Positions 10,774 to 21,314 of a stretch of 64,000 nt of DNA are shown piece by piece. Both the position numbers and the translations under genes were made by a program. The stretch is from Mesorhabditis belari (lineage: Eukaryota; Nematoda; Chromadorea; Rhabditida; Rhabditidae). Under the pieces are notes generated by a model that was not told the origin of the DNA, did no database searches, and saw only the letters and a list, made by a program, of their open reading frames with translations. The stretch is from assembly GCA_958450365.1 (NCBI GenBank), contig CAUEEP010000300.1:112742-176741 (forward strand), in the 5' to 3' direction. The first letter of the stretch is position 1; each line of letters opens with the position of its first letter.

Positions 10774-12098
10774 ATACAAACTAGGGTGCTTCGAAGTGAG
10801 GACAAATACAGAAATGAAAAGTGCTTCAACTAAGGCAGAAGGGGTAAAGAGAAACCATTAACGCAAGAATTGAGATTTGGAGGATCCAATGAATCAGGAT
10901 TGACTTAAGCGTCGGAAAATTGAATTCTAGATAAAATATAACTCCCGAACTCCTACAAAGCTGTGGGCTTCAGCTTCAACTATAAAGCTACAAAAGCTTT
11001 GGCACTTTGGTGGTTAAGAGGGGCCACTTTTATCCTGGCTTAGTTACATCTAATCTTTTTGAGTGGTTGTATCGATACCTTTTATCTATTCTAGGGTAAT
11101 CAAAAATGTTTAATAGATTGGTGACTATTTTAGGAAGCTTCTGGCCATTCTAGCCTAATCTCATGTACTTTAACCATCACACACTACCTGAAAGCCTGAA
11201 ACTCAAATAAAAGCCACAATATAACCATGTTGTAAATGCTCTAAAAGTAGAAAACCTATTTGATTACCCTAGAATAGGTAGATAAAAGCTATCCATAAAA
11301 CTCCTCCAAACATTAGATCCAACGAAATCAGGATAAAAGTGGCCCCTCTCAACCACCAAAGCAACAATGCTTCAACTAGCGCAACGAATGCAATTCCATT
11401 AGCAACAGGATCGATTTCAGCTGCAAATACATAAAATTTGTTTCTAGAGCCATAAACTAGGCTCGCGTGGGCAATAAGGGGATCAGAATCGTAAGAATTG
11501 CATTTCCATTAGCTTCAAAATCAACTTTGGGGCAAGAAATATCCCAAAGTGGCAAAGCAATCAAGAAAGCGCACCAACTAGAAACTAGAAACTAGAAAAC
11601 ACTTTTTTTGCCTTATTTCGCGCCGATGTGCAGCTTTTGAATCAAGGTTATTTGGAGTAGAAAAATTTATATCTCAATGAAAGTCAATTTTTTTGAGTGT
11701 TTTCAACGAAAAACTGATTCCAAAAGAAATAAAATGACTTTAGACTTGAAATTCTTTGCAAAATACAGTAATCATCAAAAATTTACTTGAAATTTTGAAG
11801 AAAAATATGGCGTTTTGATAAATTCCGAGTCAAAAGAACGTGTGCGGAAAAAACATGAAATTTGACTCGGTACTGAATCTCAATCAATCATTTTTCCATC
11901 AAAACTTCCCAATGTAAAAACTTGTGCCATTGTTTTTAATTTAAGATATTGATCTTTAATTTTAACCATACAAAAGTATGGTAGTGGCTTTTGTCGAAAA
12001 ATTTAGGTGGAGCGAAAAGACTTTCCTGCCAGCCTAATAGCTGCAACGGTTAGCAGAATAAAAGCAATGACTAGTCAGTTTAAAATAAAAAGGAAAAA
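10774..12098. other. No gene seen; holds a 370-bp inverted-repeat element (11004-11375)
   Basis: No convincing coding frame was found on either strand. The only structure is a pair of inverted arms at about 11004-11120 and 11262-11375. The left arm includes GGTTAAGAGGGGCCACTTTT and the right arm its complement; both include the CTAGGGTAATCAAA stretch. The arms are imperfect and the spacer is about 140 bp, as in a decayed foldback or MITE. No clear target duplication was found. The remainder is AT-rich. Confidence 0.5.
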
Positions 12099-12640
12099 AT
12101 GGGAATGCGGACTTTTGAAGGAATATCGAGAAAGGCACAAAATTTGAGTGATTTCGGAAAATCTCAAGGAAGTAAAGTCTTTGATGAAAGAAATGTCTTT
12201 GAAAAAAGGGGAAAACTTAAAATTTCAGAAATTCCGCTCTCATGTGATATGTGCAAAAGTGAAAAGGCAAAAACAAACGGGGAGAAAACGAAGAAAGACT
12301 CAAATGCGCGTGAATTAAATGATTTTCAAAAGTTGAAAACCAAACCAACAAATGAAACAAAGAACTGAGCCTGGAATTGCTGGAAATCGGGAAATTTTCG
12401 TTGGCTCTAGTGGAAAAACTCTTGAAAATGTGTAACTTGTTGCAAATTTCAGTTCCAAAAGACGAAAAACCCTAAAAAAGCTACTTTCTTCCACTAGAGC
12501 CCTAAATGAGTCATGAAATGCCACTAAAAACGTACAATGTTACGAGTTTCGATCCACTTGGTGCAGTAAATTGTCAAGAGTGTCGGGGATCGATGGTGAG
12601 ATCCCCTCATCGGCCACATTTTTCGCGTCCACTGTCCGCG
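12099..12640. other. No supported gene; one 89-codon frame and a 13-bp inverted repeat
   Basis: A plus-strand frame at 12099-12368 is Lys/Glu/Ser-rich with no domain I recognise and could be chance. GGCTCTAGTGGAA at 12402 is repeated inverted at 12489-12501. Nothing else stands out. Confidence 0.3.
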
Positions 12641-12854
12641 TCCACTAATCCACTGTCCCCCAGGATTGTCCGTTGTTGCAGCAGCCTTGTAGATTTAGTT
12701 CTACACACGAGAAACCTGATGCACTAAAATCATAAATCTATGCTTTATAAACTGAAGTAAGAGCCAGATCACATTATGTTGACAGTCATAATATGTAGCA
12801 GACGACTTGACATAGGGTATTTTTAAAATTCGTCAACTTTCCACTCCAGATCCA

Positions 12855-13220
12855 AGCCGCTCTCTTTGCCGATTTGGGACTGAAAGAGGCCGGGAAATCG
12901 CCGCAAGCCATCGCCACCTTGTAGAATTTTATTGAAAGAGACAAATTGAACACAAAAGATGGTCTGAAGAAGAAATTACGAAAATTTGTCAAATCTCTTA
13001 CAAAGCCAATTGCAAATTGATGAAAATGCTGTAAATATTGCGAGCTGATAGAGAAAGAGTTGAAAAGTGGAATAGACAAAGTGTGGGCAGGCAAAGATCA
13101 TTGAATGAAGTTTGCAGAAGATTGATGATCATTATCTGAAATCTTTTGCCTTAAGGTCTTTCTGAATTTCTACAGAAATTGCGATATTTTTCACAATTTT
13201 TACAATTATTTGAAGCTTTA
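12855..13220 (+). pseudogene. Second copy of the degenerate fragment seen at 1057-1270
   Basis: This copy extends further 5' than the first and begins at an acceptor-like CTCCAG with the frame IQAALFADLGLKEAGKSP. It contains in-frame stops at the TAG after IATL and later. The family is unknown. It runs into the repeat also found at 1255 and 33975. Confidence 0.4.
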
Positions 13221-13406
13221 GCTTGTTAAATTGAGTAAAAAACTGGGGTAGGCTCGTTTCCGCAACTTTTTTTGCGCAACTAGATCATTTGATCTTTGTA
13301 GATCTCAATACGTGCAATAAAATGAAACCGGAATCATAAAGATTGGTCCACTTCGGAGAAAGTTCTGGCGAGTTGAGCAAACGATCCAGTTGCGCAAATG
13401 ACCTCA

Positions 13407-13455
13407 TGTTGGAGCCGAGTGGAGAATCTGGAACTTTTCGTAGCCGGACCACAAT
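13407..13455 (+). repeat. 50-bp segment shared, inverted, with 25985-26045
   Basis: Both copies can be read as MLEPSGESGTFRSRTTM, but the flanking frames differ (FRWHNKTS here, KVKTNCK in the other). The surrounding 13260-13530 is otherwise unmatched and contains no gene I can support. The segment may be a captured exon piece or a small repeat. Confidence 0.5.
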
Positions 13456-13654
13456 GTTTCGCTGGCACAACAAAACTTCCCTGAAATTTCTTGAAACAAA
13501 AAAATCGATTCATTTTTCAGGTTGAAGAAAACGAGGATTTGAAAAGTGGCTTTAAAATCATTTTCATATGATAATATTTGTTTAGATGAACTGGTTCATA
13601 TTTAGAAAATCGATTCTAAAAGGACTCGTCTCAAACCAGTTTTTTTAGTTTTCG

Positions 13655-14675
13655 TTTTCTTGGAGGTTGGGCGGCGAATCGAGCAAATGAGCAAGCGGGA
13701 ATAACAATCTGTTCACATATGGACCTTCAAGAAGCACAGCAGAATCGACAAGCACGCGAGATCGCATATGGACAGTTAGTGACCCAACTTGTTGCGAAAT
13801 GAAGTTTTTTCTAGATCTTATGAGCGTTCGCCATGGAAGTCGCTGTACTTGCGAAAGAAGCGAATCATTTCGAATTGGCGATCCCGGGCGATTCAATCTA
13901 GCACTGTTCTGGAAGTTTGAATAAATTATTTAACCGGAAAAATGCTTTTTAGGATGACCTTCTGTATCAAATGTTGTATCAAGAAAATCATTCTGCTCGT
14001 ATCATTACTGGTTCTTAGGATAAAGCGTTGCGGGTCTGGAATGTTGATGATGCTCAAGTTTGTTTTGTTTAATTGTTATTGTACGTCCTAATTTAGCCGG
14101 CTTTCACTCTAAGGGGCCAGCGCGGTTCCGGTTATTCGTATCAAGGGAGCGAAGATGGCAAATACATTGTCTCGTTAGTTAATAGCCTATCGCTAGTGCA
14201 ATTCATAAGAGTTGCCAATGAGGCTAAAAAGATTCAAGCAAAATTCTTATGACAACAAAGTCTATTGTAACATTTCAGTAGCGATTATGATGCAACGGTG
14301 CGCGTTTGGTGTGGTCGAACCGGTGCACAGCTTCATGTCTTGCGGGGAGATATGGGTTGGATTTCATGCATAAGTCTACATGGCACAACGTGAGTGATCT
14401 GAATTTTCTGTTTTAGCTAAGATCATAATTTTTTAGTCTTGTTTCTGTGTCGAATGATGAAACACTTCGAGTCTGGGACATTGTCGACGGAAAATGCCTT
14501 CACACTTTGGCTGTCGATTGGTGGGTATGTGTATTAAAGTTATGGCTTAAACAAAGCTAAATTTCAGAGTTGTGTGGAATTTGATGGAGAACGGGTTGTA
14601 GGTGGCGTCCATGATGATACCGTGAGCGTTTGTACAGTTATTAGTGCAATTTATAATCTTCTATAAGGTTTGGAA
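13655..14675 (+). pseudogene. F-box/WD40 (SEL-10/FBXW7-like) copy D, truncated at both ends
   Basis: It starts at the linker exon ([17 protein letters not shown]); no F-box exons lie upstream. Exon 5 has an in-frame TAG near 14018, where copies C and E read Ser-Tyr/His-Asp. Blades 2-4 remain recognisable ([27 protein letters not shown]). The exon of blade 4 is interrupted at about 14676 by the BEL/Pao fragment, and the remaining blades and cap are absent beyond it. The truncation plus stop make it a clear pseudogene. Confidence 0.85.
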
Positions 14676-14679
14676 TTAG

Positions 14680-15238
14680 CCTCCACCGTCAGGGGTGTCG
14701 CTATTCCAATCGGATCGAAATTTGACGCGATAGCTTGGATAATTTTTCGCTTTGTGAGTGGACGTTCAGCTTGAATCTTTGTAGTCTGCAATAATGTATC
14801 AGCGCTACTGTGCCATAACATTCCCAAAAGTTTCATTGAATTTTCTTCAATTTTGTCTTCAACTGGAATTGAGTTGAGAACTCGTTCATTGTTGCTTGAG
14901 AATTCTCGAATATTCATCTTCATTTCTCCAAAGAGTTTTTTGTAGGTCTTGTACTTTTGAATAGCTTCGACTTCATTATGAGCTCCGGCAAATAAGTTTT
15001 CAACGTACATATTCTCTCGAACTTCTTCCTTTAAATCTGGATCATTTTGTTTCAACATATAGAGGATTGACATTGTAAGCCGAAATGCACTGGCTTTGCC
15101 TCCAAATGGTGTTCTCGTGTAGCAAAGTAACTTTAGGTTTTGAAATGAAGCCGGTTTATTCGGGTCTTTCAACCATAATATCCTAACCGAATCTCTTTCC
15201 GAATCTTGTAAATGAATTTGATGGTAGGCTTTCTCCAA
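14680..15238 (-). pseudogene. BEL/Pao reverse transcriptase fragment
   Basis: The frame contains EKAYHQIHLQ, a TPFGGKASAFRL segment and MYVENLFAG, matching the palm domain of Pao-type RT. The active-site box, YVDD or YVDN in the family, reads YVEN, so the first catalytic Asp is Glu. The C-terminal part (ASNFDPIGIATPL) corresponds to the segment that follows the palm in BEL/Pao. A stop at 15239 separates it from the upstream frame. The 3' end runs into WD40 sequence. Confidence 0.85.
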
Positions 15239-15299
15239 TCAGCTGTCAGCAATATAGAAAATGTTCTCAATCTTAGCAATATTCCAATCATGTTTGGGA

Positions 15300-16265
15300 T
15301 CAACCTTGGTGCATAATTTCATTCAGCGACTTTTGACCTTTCATACAGGCACTTGCATTTAGAACGATCCGTAACTTGGTTGTTCTTGAAACTTCTTTTA
15401 TGACGGCTTGATGTGGAATATAGAAACTTGTTGAATTTTCGACTTTTCTAGGTGCTTCCTCCAAAATTCCTTGCTCCATTTGCTTCTTGAATTCTTCACT
15501 GTACTTCGCCAGTAGCTCAGGTTTTCTCTTTAGTTGTTTAGTCAAGCTGTGCAGGTATTGCATTGCCAATTTTAAGTTGTCATTGATTCGTGGATTTTGC
15601 TCGATCCATGGAAATTTGACGTGAACTTTTCCGTTGATAATTTTCACCTCCTTTTTGAATTTTTCCACAACTTCCTGCTGTTCTCCTTCAGCCGCTTTTG
15701 CTTCAGGTGATTCATTGATGCCAATTCTTTCAAGATCCCAGAGGTTTTCTTCTGAAATTGTTCCAATGGCTGTAGATATATTCGTAATCTGCTTAACTGT
15801 CAAATTCAACTTCAAATCCAGTTCACCGCACTTAACTGTTTCCAATTTCGTTTGAATTTGCACCAAACCGCTCGGCTGTTTAGTCCAGGGCTTAATAACT
15901 TCCCAACAAGCATTCTGTCCAATTATGATTTCAATATTAACTTCTTTAACTTCAGGCACGTCTCCGATGGCCATGTTTGCTGGTGGAAGATTGGGCAACT
16001 CCATCACGTCGAGAATGAAGGCGTCAGGTAGGTTTTTGTCGAGCGCTTTCTTGTTTTGCAATAAAACTTCGTAACATTTCGTGTTGATTGAGCTTTCTGC
16101 TCCAATAGCTGTTCTGATCTTTGAATCTTTGGTTGTGGAAACTTTTAACTTTAATTTTTGTACGAATCTTTTTGTAATAAAACTATCCGTTGAACCTGTG
16201 TCCAATAAAATATTTGCACTCGCATCAATTTGATAATCCTCATTCTTGGCAACAACTTGTAACAT
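15300..16265 (-). pseudogene. BEL/Pao retropepsin and start of reverse transcriptase
   Basis: The first 40 residues carry ILLDTGSTDSFI, the retropepsin active site of DUF1758-type BEL/Pao proteases. The middle is a connector rich in Lys/Glu. The C-terminal 60 residues (FYIPHQAVIKE, TTKLRIVLNASA) are the fingers of RT. The frame opens after 16266 and stops just before the RT palm frame, so the polyprotein is discontinuous. Confidence 0.85.
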
Positions 16266-16347
16266 ACTTGTGACTCGAACTTTCCGATTAATTTGGGAAC
16301 TGTTATAACATAGTAAACTTGGAATTTGAGTTCAACTTTCCGAAGCC

Positions 16348-17267
16348 TTATTGATTGCTGTTTGCCGTTGAATTTTTGGCTGGATGACTTGCTGGCTCCT
16401 CATTGATGGCACGGAAAAACTCCGAACCGCAGTCCATTTGTGAATTTTGAGAAAAATATCCTGTTGCGGCGGGTTCAACATATCCGTTATTCGAATTTTC
16501 TTGAACCTGTAGATGATTTAAATTACTAGCTGTGTTTTGCCTAAATGTATTAACTCTATTACCAAAATTGGGACCTGATTTCCTGCACGTGTTTGTGTGG
16601 TGTTGTCCTTGGCATTTCTGGCACCTCTCGTGTCGGCAGTTGCGAGGTGTCCTCCTCCAAAGCATGTGGCGCACACTCTTGCTGTCCTCGCGCATTCCAT
16701 AATTCGTTGAAGATCCATCCTTGACATTTCACGGCAATCCTTTGATTTGTGGTTGTTTCTTGCGCATAAGATGCACTTTATAGCTTCATTCTGTTGAGCC
16801 TTTGCAAAATTATTCGAGCTAAACCCATTTGAATTGAATTTATTCGAGTTGAACTTGTTCGAATTGAAGTTGTGAGATGTACCCTCAACTTTTTGATGAG
16901 TTTTCTTGTGCAAACTTCGTAGAGCTTCATAATTTTGCCTAGCTTGAATTTCAATTTCAATCTTTTGCATCAATTTTGTAGTGTTCCATTCATCGCCAGA
17001 GTCTCGTTCTTTCTCGTCAACTTTTGCTATGATCGAAATATGAAACTTTGTTTTGATCTCGCGCTTCATGAGCACGAATTCAACATTTTCCTTATTAGGG
17101 CAAACTTCGCTCAAACTGGAGCAACCTGGCACTATCACAATTACTTCAACACTTGCGTGTGAAAAAGAATGAAGTAGAAAAAAGGAGCCCACAACTACTG
17201 ACTCAAGACAAAGCTTAAATAATGGGTTTTTAACTACACAACCTACGCCAAACCAACAACTGAACAT
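16348..17267 (-). pseudogene. BEL/Pao gag with CCHC zinc knuckles, frameshifted
   Basis: The upstream frame (17267-16518) contains CX2CX4HX4C (CILCARNNHKSKDC) and half of a second knuckle (CATCFGGGH). The second half and a third knuckle (CQKCQGQHHTNTC) are in the next frame, 16695-16348, so there is a small indel near 16640-16650. Asn/Phe-rich repeats (KFNSN) precede the knuckles. The first 60 codons may be leader sequence rather than gag. Such proteins bind the element RNA. Confidence 0.75.
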
Positions 17268-17327
17268 CGTCTAGTGGCTGATTACGGTAGTTTATCCATC
17301 AACTTTGAATTTTAACTTCTGCTCCCT

Positions 17328-18043
17328 TCTGGCCTTGTCTATTTTCTTTGTCTGCCAACCTCTGATCTTGTGGATTGGCCTTCTCAGCCTTCTCATACAA
17401 GATCTAAACAGCGGCATCAGTGATTCGAAAGTTTGCAAAATCTCGACATCTACCAGCGTTGGCAACCCAACAATGCCAATGTAAAGCATGAAACGCTGCG
17501 TGCAATTCGTGTTCTTGGGATAGATCGATACTAAAAGACTGTTAAAGAAAGGCAAATTGCAAGATTTGACCTTCAATGATCAGACCGAATGCCCAATGCG
17601 AAAGAGTCAAGTTGATTCCTTCTGTTCATTCTGGGCCAAGCCAAAGCCAAGGTTTTAAGCCAATTCCATGGTAAGGCTGAAAAGCAATCCCACTTTAAGC
17701 GCAAATATCTTGGTGTTAAGCTATTTAATTTCTACATTTTGGTTTCATTAGATGCGCCAAGTCTTTCTCTATCGATTGGTATAAAAACTATTGAAATTCG
17801 TTGGCCCAATCCAAAGAAATTTGAGCTTAAAGTTCGATTACCAATGGCCATATTCCACTGGCCGCTCTGGCCTGTGGGATTTGGCCAAGGCTTCTCATGG
17901 TCCAGTTTTGATCGAATCTGAACAAGATCTAGCCTGATTTTGGTTGAAATTATGCTTATAGTAAGATATTCTTTTGATTCGACAGTCAAAAAAGTCAAAT
18001 TCGATCAAAACCTGTTCAAAAAAAACTCACGATCCGTTCTTTG
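17328..18043. repeat. Duplicated block, second copy at 29408-29941
   Basis: The two copies share GGCCTTGTCTATTTTCTTTG at one end and CTCACGATCCGT at the other; the second lacks about 110 bp near 17745-17855. It lies 5' of the retroelement gag on the element's strand, so it might be an LTR or leader, with 29408-29941 a solo copy. On the minus strand both copies end at a donor-like GATCGTGAGT, which would fit an intron of a duplicated host gene instead. I cannot decide between the two. Confidence 0.55.
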
Positions 18044-18429
18044 AGCAAAATGATCGGAATCGGAAACATAATGACTGCAATGGTCGACAGCTTTTTAACC
18101 TTACTAGCGCCAAAAATCGAAAACAAGAGTCGAAAAGATAAAAGTCTGGACCTGGGCTTTCCATTCTGACTGAGCTAATAAGGGGATTAAAATGAAGACT
18201 TGGCTATTGATCTTCTTTTTATAATAATCACTATTGATAAAGATCTTTATTGTTCTAGTGATAATGATCTTTATTGATCACTAAACGCTGAGGCTTATGC
18301 CAAATTTCGGCTGCTATAATGCTAAATTATTCTACACTAGCTAGACCCTAGCCTTAAAGTCAACATGTAAAACAAAGAAGTAAATTTTGGCCGACCGCAG
18401 CTCCAACCCCCGAGCGGGGTTTTAAGTCT

Positions 18430-18804
18430 GCCGATAAACTTCACCTTACCTACGAGTATGTGCACTAAAGGGTATTTCGTGGGTGAACTGCTAAAAAGCG
18501 CAATGGAAAAGAGCTTTTTGAAAAGTGAAATATGGTTTTGTGCACATTCCTCTACCGTAAACCTCTTGATGGCGCGTTCTAAAACGTGCTCCTTTCGTAT
18601 ATTTAACGAAACTTTTTGCCATAAATTTCATTCTTTGCAATTGGTCCAGCAGGTGTATGTGCCGTAAATACTGTGATAGTACCCCACCGGCCTCTAGTGC
18701 GTGTCACATGGGCGGGGTACTCTTACAGTGTTTACAAGAGCTAGTAATAGTATTTTGTCTGGGGACTTTTCCTTTTATTAATTACGATGTTATCTCTGCT
18801 GTAA
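18430..18804. repeat. 5' flank of copy E
   Basis: This is the inverse of 365-720, 9065-9420 and 33200-33560. Positions 18044-18430 between the retroelement-adjacent block and this flank show no gene. Confidence 0.65.
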
Positions 18805-18816
18805 TTTTTCATTTAG
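18805..18816 (+). promoter_or_regulatory. Splice or spliced-leader acceptor just before the ATG of copy E
   Basis: TTTTTCATTTAG ends 5 bases before ATG 18822. The same acceptor precedes the ATG of copies C and F. In nematodes an acceptor this close to the start codon with no upstream coding exon usually receives a trans-spliced leader; an upstream non-coding exon would be the alternative. Confidence 0.5.
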
Positions 18817-18821
18817 TGGAG

Positions 18822-21314
18822 ATGTCGAATAGACCGGAGAGCAGCAAGACTCAACTCCAGGACTCAACCCCGGAGAGTCAACCATTGTTCCAGAAGGACT
18901 TCTTGGCACAATTGCCAAAGGAGGTTTGTTAAAGCCTGTGGGAGTAATTGTTGATTTTTAGATTGCTTATCGCATCATCGCCCATTTGACACCGCGCGAT
19001 TTGATGACTTGTGCTGGCGTTTCGACGAGGTGGCAACGGATTTGTGAAGATGATCAGACTTGGCGACAGAAATGTTTCGAGAACGGATATGTGGAATTTG
19101 ATGCGCCAAGGTTTGTTACAGTTTTGAGCCGATAATATAACACTTAAAAATACATATCTGACAGATTTATATTAAGCTGGATTTTAAGACTTGTAGAATA
19201 TCGGACAGTAATGTTATTCATTCCAAAGGAAACAAGGATATAAAACGAGAGAAAACATATGATAATGTTTGTTTAGATGAACTAGTTCATATTTAGGAAA
19301 TCGATTGTAAAAAGACTCGTCTCAAACTTATTTTTTTAGTTTTCGTTTTCTCGGAGGTTGGGCGGCGAATCCAGCGCCCCGAGCAAATAAGCAAGCGGGA
19401 ATCACAATCTGTTCACATATGGACGTTCAAGAAGCACAGCAGAATCGACAAGCACGCGAGATCGCATATGGACAGTTAGTGACCCAACTTGTTGCGAAAT
19501 GACGTTTTTTCTAGATGTTATGAGCGTTCGCCATGGAAGTCGCTGTACTTGCGAAAGAAGCGAATCATTTCGAATTGGCGATCCCGAGCGATTCAATCAA
19601 GCACTGTTCTAAAGGTTTGAATAAATGGTTTGACCGAAAAGATGATTTTTAGGATGACATTAAACAATTCATTGGTCTACAAATTCACCCTGGTCGTATC
19701 ATTACTCGTTCTCATGATTTATATACCTTTCGCGTCTGGAATGTTGAAGATGCTGAAGTTTATATTGTGTAATTGTCATTCTACTTCCGAATTTAGCCGG
19801 CTTTTACTTTAACTGGTCAGAATGGTCTCCCTTGGTCGCATCAAGTGAGCGAAGATGGCCAATGCATTGTCAGGTTGGTTAATAGACTATAGCTAGTGCA
19901 GTTCATCAGAGTTGCCAATGAAGCTAAAAAGATTCAAACAAAAATTCTGATGACAACAAATACTATTGTAATATTTCAGTGGCGGGCAGGATGGGACGGT
20001 TCGCGTTTGGTGTGGTCAAACCGGTGCACAGCTTCATGTTTTGCAGGGACATACGCAAGGGATTCCATGCATGAGTCTACATGGCACAACGTGAGTGATC
20101 TGAATTTTCTGCTTTAGTTAAGATCATAATGTTTTAGTCTTGTTTCTGGGTCGTATGATGAAACGCTCCGTGTCTGGGACATTGTCGACGGGAAATGCCT
20201 TCACATTTTGGCTGGTCACTTGGCGTGGGCATGTGTATTAAAGTTGTGACTTGAACAAAGCTAAATTTTAGCTAAATTTTTGTGTACAATTCGATGGAAA
20301 ACGGGTTGTATTTGTTGGCCGTTATTGTACCGTAAAGGTACAGTTATTAGTGCAATTTATAATATTCTATTAGGTTTGGCATGTACACACGGGCGAGTGC
20401 TTGCAAATGTTGACTGGTCACAGGGATATAATCTTTTCACTTTTGGTAAGCTGAATTGTCAAATTTTGACTTTTATCAGGATTCTGCTTTAGTTTGAGTC
20501 ACAGCGTGATCTTGTCGTGTCAGGTAGTCGTGACCGAACGATTCGCGTCTGGGATGTGCAAAGAGGAAGTGGTTTTTACTTGTTGACTATTCTATTACAA
20601 TGTCATCTATATTTGTTTCTTTCAGCATGCATCGCACATCTTGACCTTCTTCAAGAGTTAATGTTCGAAGGTTATGGGTGTGGGATGCAGCTTCGCGGAA
20701 ACATTTTAGCCTGCTATTACGGTTCGGACGTTTGGGTATGTTTAATCAATCCTATGAAAACTACTTCCATTTCTTTAGGTTTGGGACATTCGGGAGGGTG
20801 GCTCGTGCATTCACCATTTACATGGCGTAAATGGTCACACGTCGACCATCACTTCATTGCAATGGCTCGAATCGGGACTTTTGGCGACGGGTTCGTGTGA
20901 TGGCTTGGTCAAGCTGTGGGATTTGGATCAAGGTATCTTGTTTTAAATTACCTATAGGACTATAGGACACAAAATCCATAAGATTTGGCTATAAAATACA
21001 GACTTCAAGTTTTTATCTACACTGGAGTTTATAACTACATAACATGATTTATTGACGATTCGAGCTTAGAAATATGTTGATGGTTAGTATTCTGTTGTTA
21101 ATTTTTTATCAACCAGGCAAGAATTTTTTGATTTTCAGGTATCTTTGTTCGTGATCTCATTCGTCTTCCATTGGTTGACCATCAGACCATGAGATATAAT
21201 TGGAATCTCAAAGCCTCTGAAACATTACTCGTCTGTGAAGTTCGAGTTTGGCAACGCCATTCGGGAGACGAGACAAAGATCATCTTGATCGATTTTGACG
21301 CATCATATCCATAG
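18822..21314 (+). CDS. F-box/WD40 protein (SEL-10/FBXW7-like) copy E, intact, 508 residues
   Basis: Exons: 18822-18923, 18962-19110, 19340-19474, 19515-19614, 19653-19757, 19797-19873, 19980-20090, 20138-20228, 20272-20337, 20374-20445, 20493-20571, 20626-20735, 20779-20932, 21139-21314; the total is 1527 nt, a multiple of three. The F-box (residues about 25-75) reads [29 protein letters not shown]. The linker contains [14 protein letters not shown], which aligns with FBXW7 SPWKSAYIRQHRI. Seven WD40 segments follow ([67 protein letters not shown]), then the cap ending LIDFDASYP. The intron at 20229-20271 has a GC donor where copy C has GT. The predicted role is substrate recognition for an SCF ligase; C. 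elegans SEL-10 acts on Notch and other targets. It lacks the long N-terminal region of the family. Confidence 0.88.

Larger units (their letters stand above)
14680..17267 (-). mobile_element. BEL/Pao LTR retroelement fragment (gag, protease, part of reverse transcriptase)
   Basis: Reading on the minus strand, a gag-like segment with zinc knuckles is followed by an aspartic protease with LLDTGS and then reverse transcriptase. Order and motifs fit BEL/Pao. The element ends inside the RT region after the FDPIG motif, so RNase H and integrase are missing, and it joins directly to WD40 exon sequence of copy D at about 14676. No matching LTR pair was identified. The reading frames are broken in at least two places. 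Confidence 0.85.

Noticed and set aside
16935..17162. Plus-strand frame opposite the retroelement gag
   Set aside because: Shadow of the gag frame on the minus strand.
17292..17576. 94-codon minus-strand frame beside the retroelement
   Set aside because: The second copy at 29322-29600 is shifted by two bases in the middle, so the frame is not conserved as protein.
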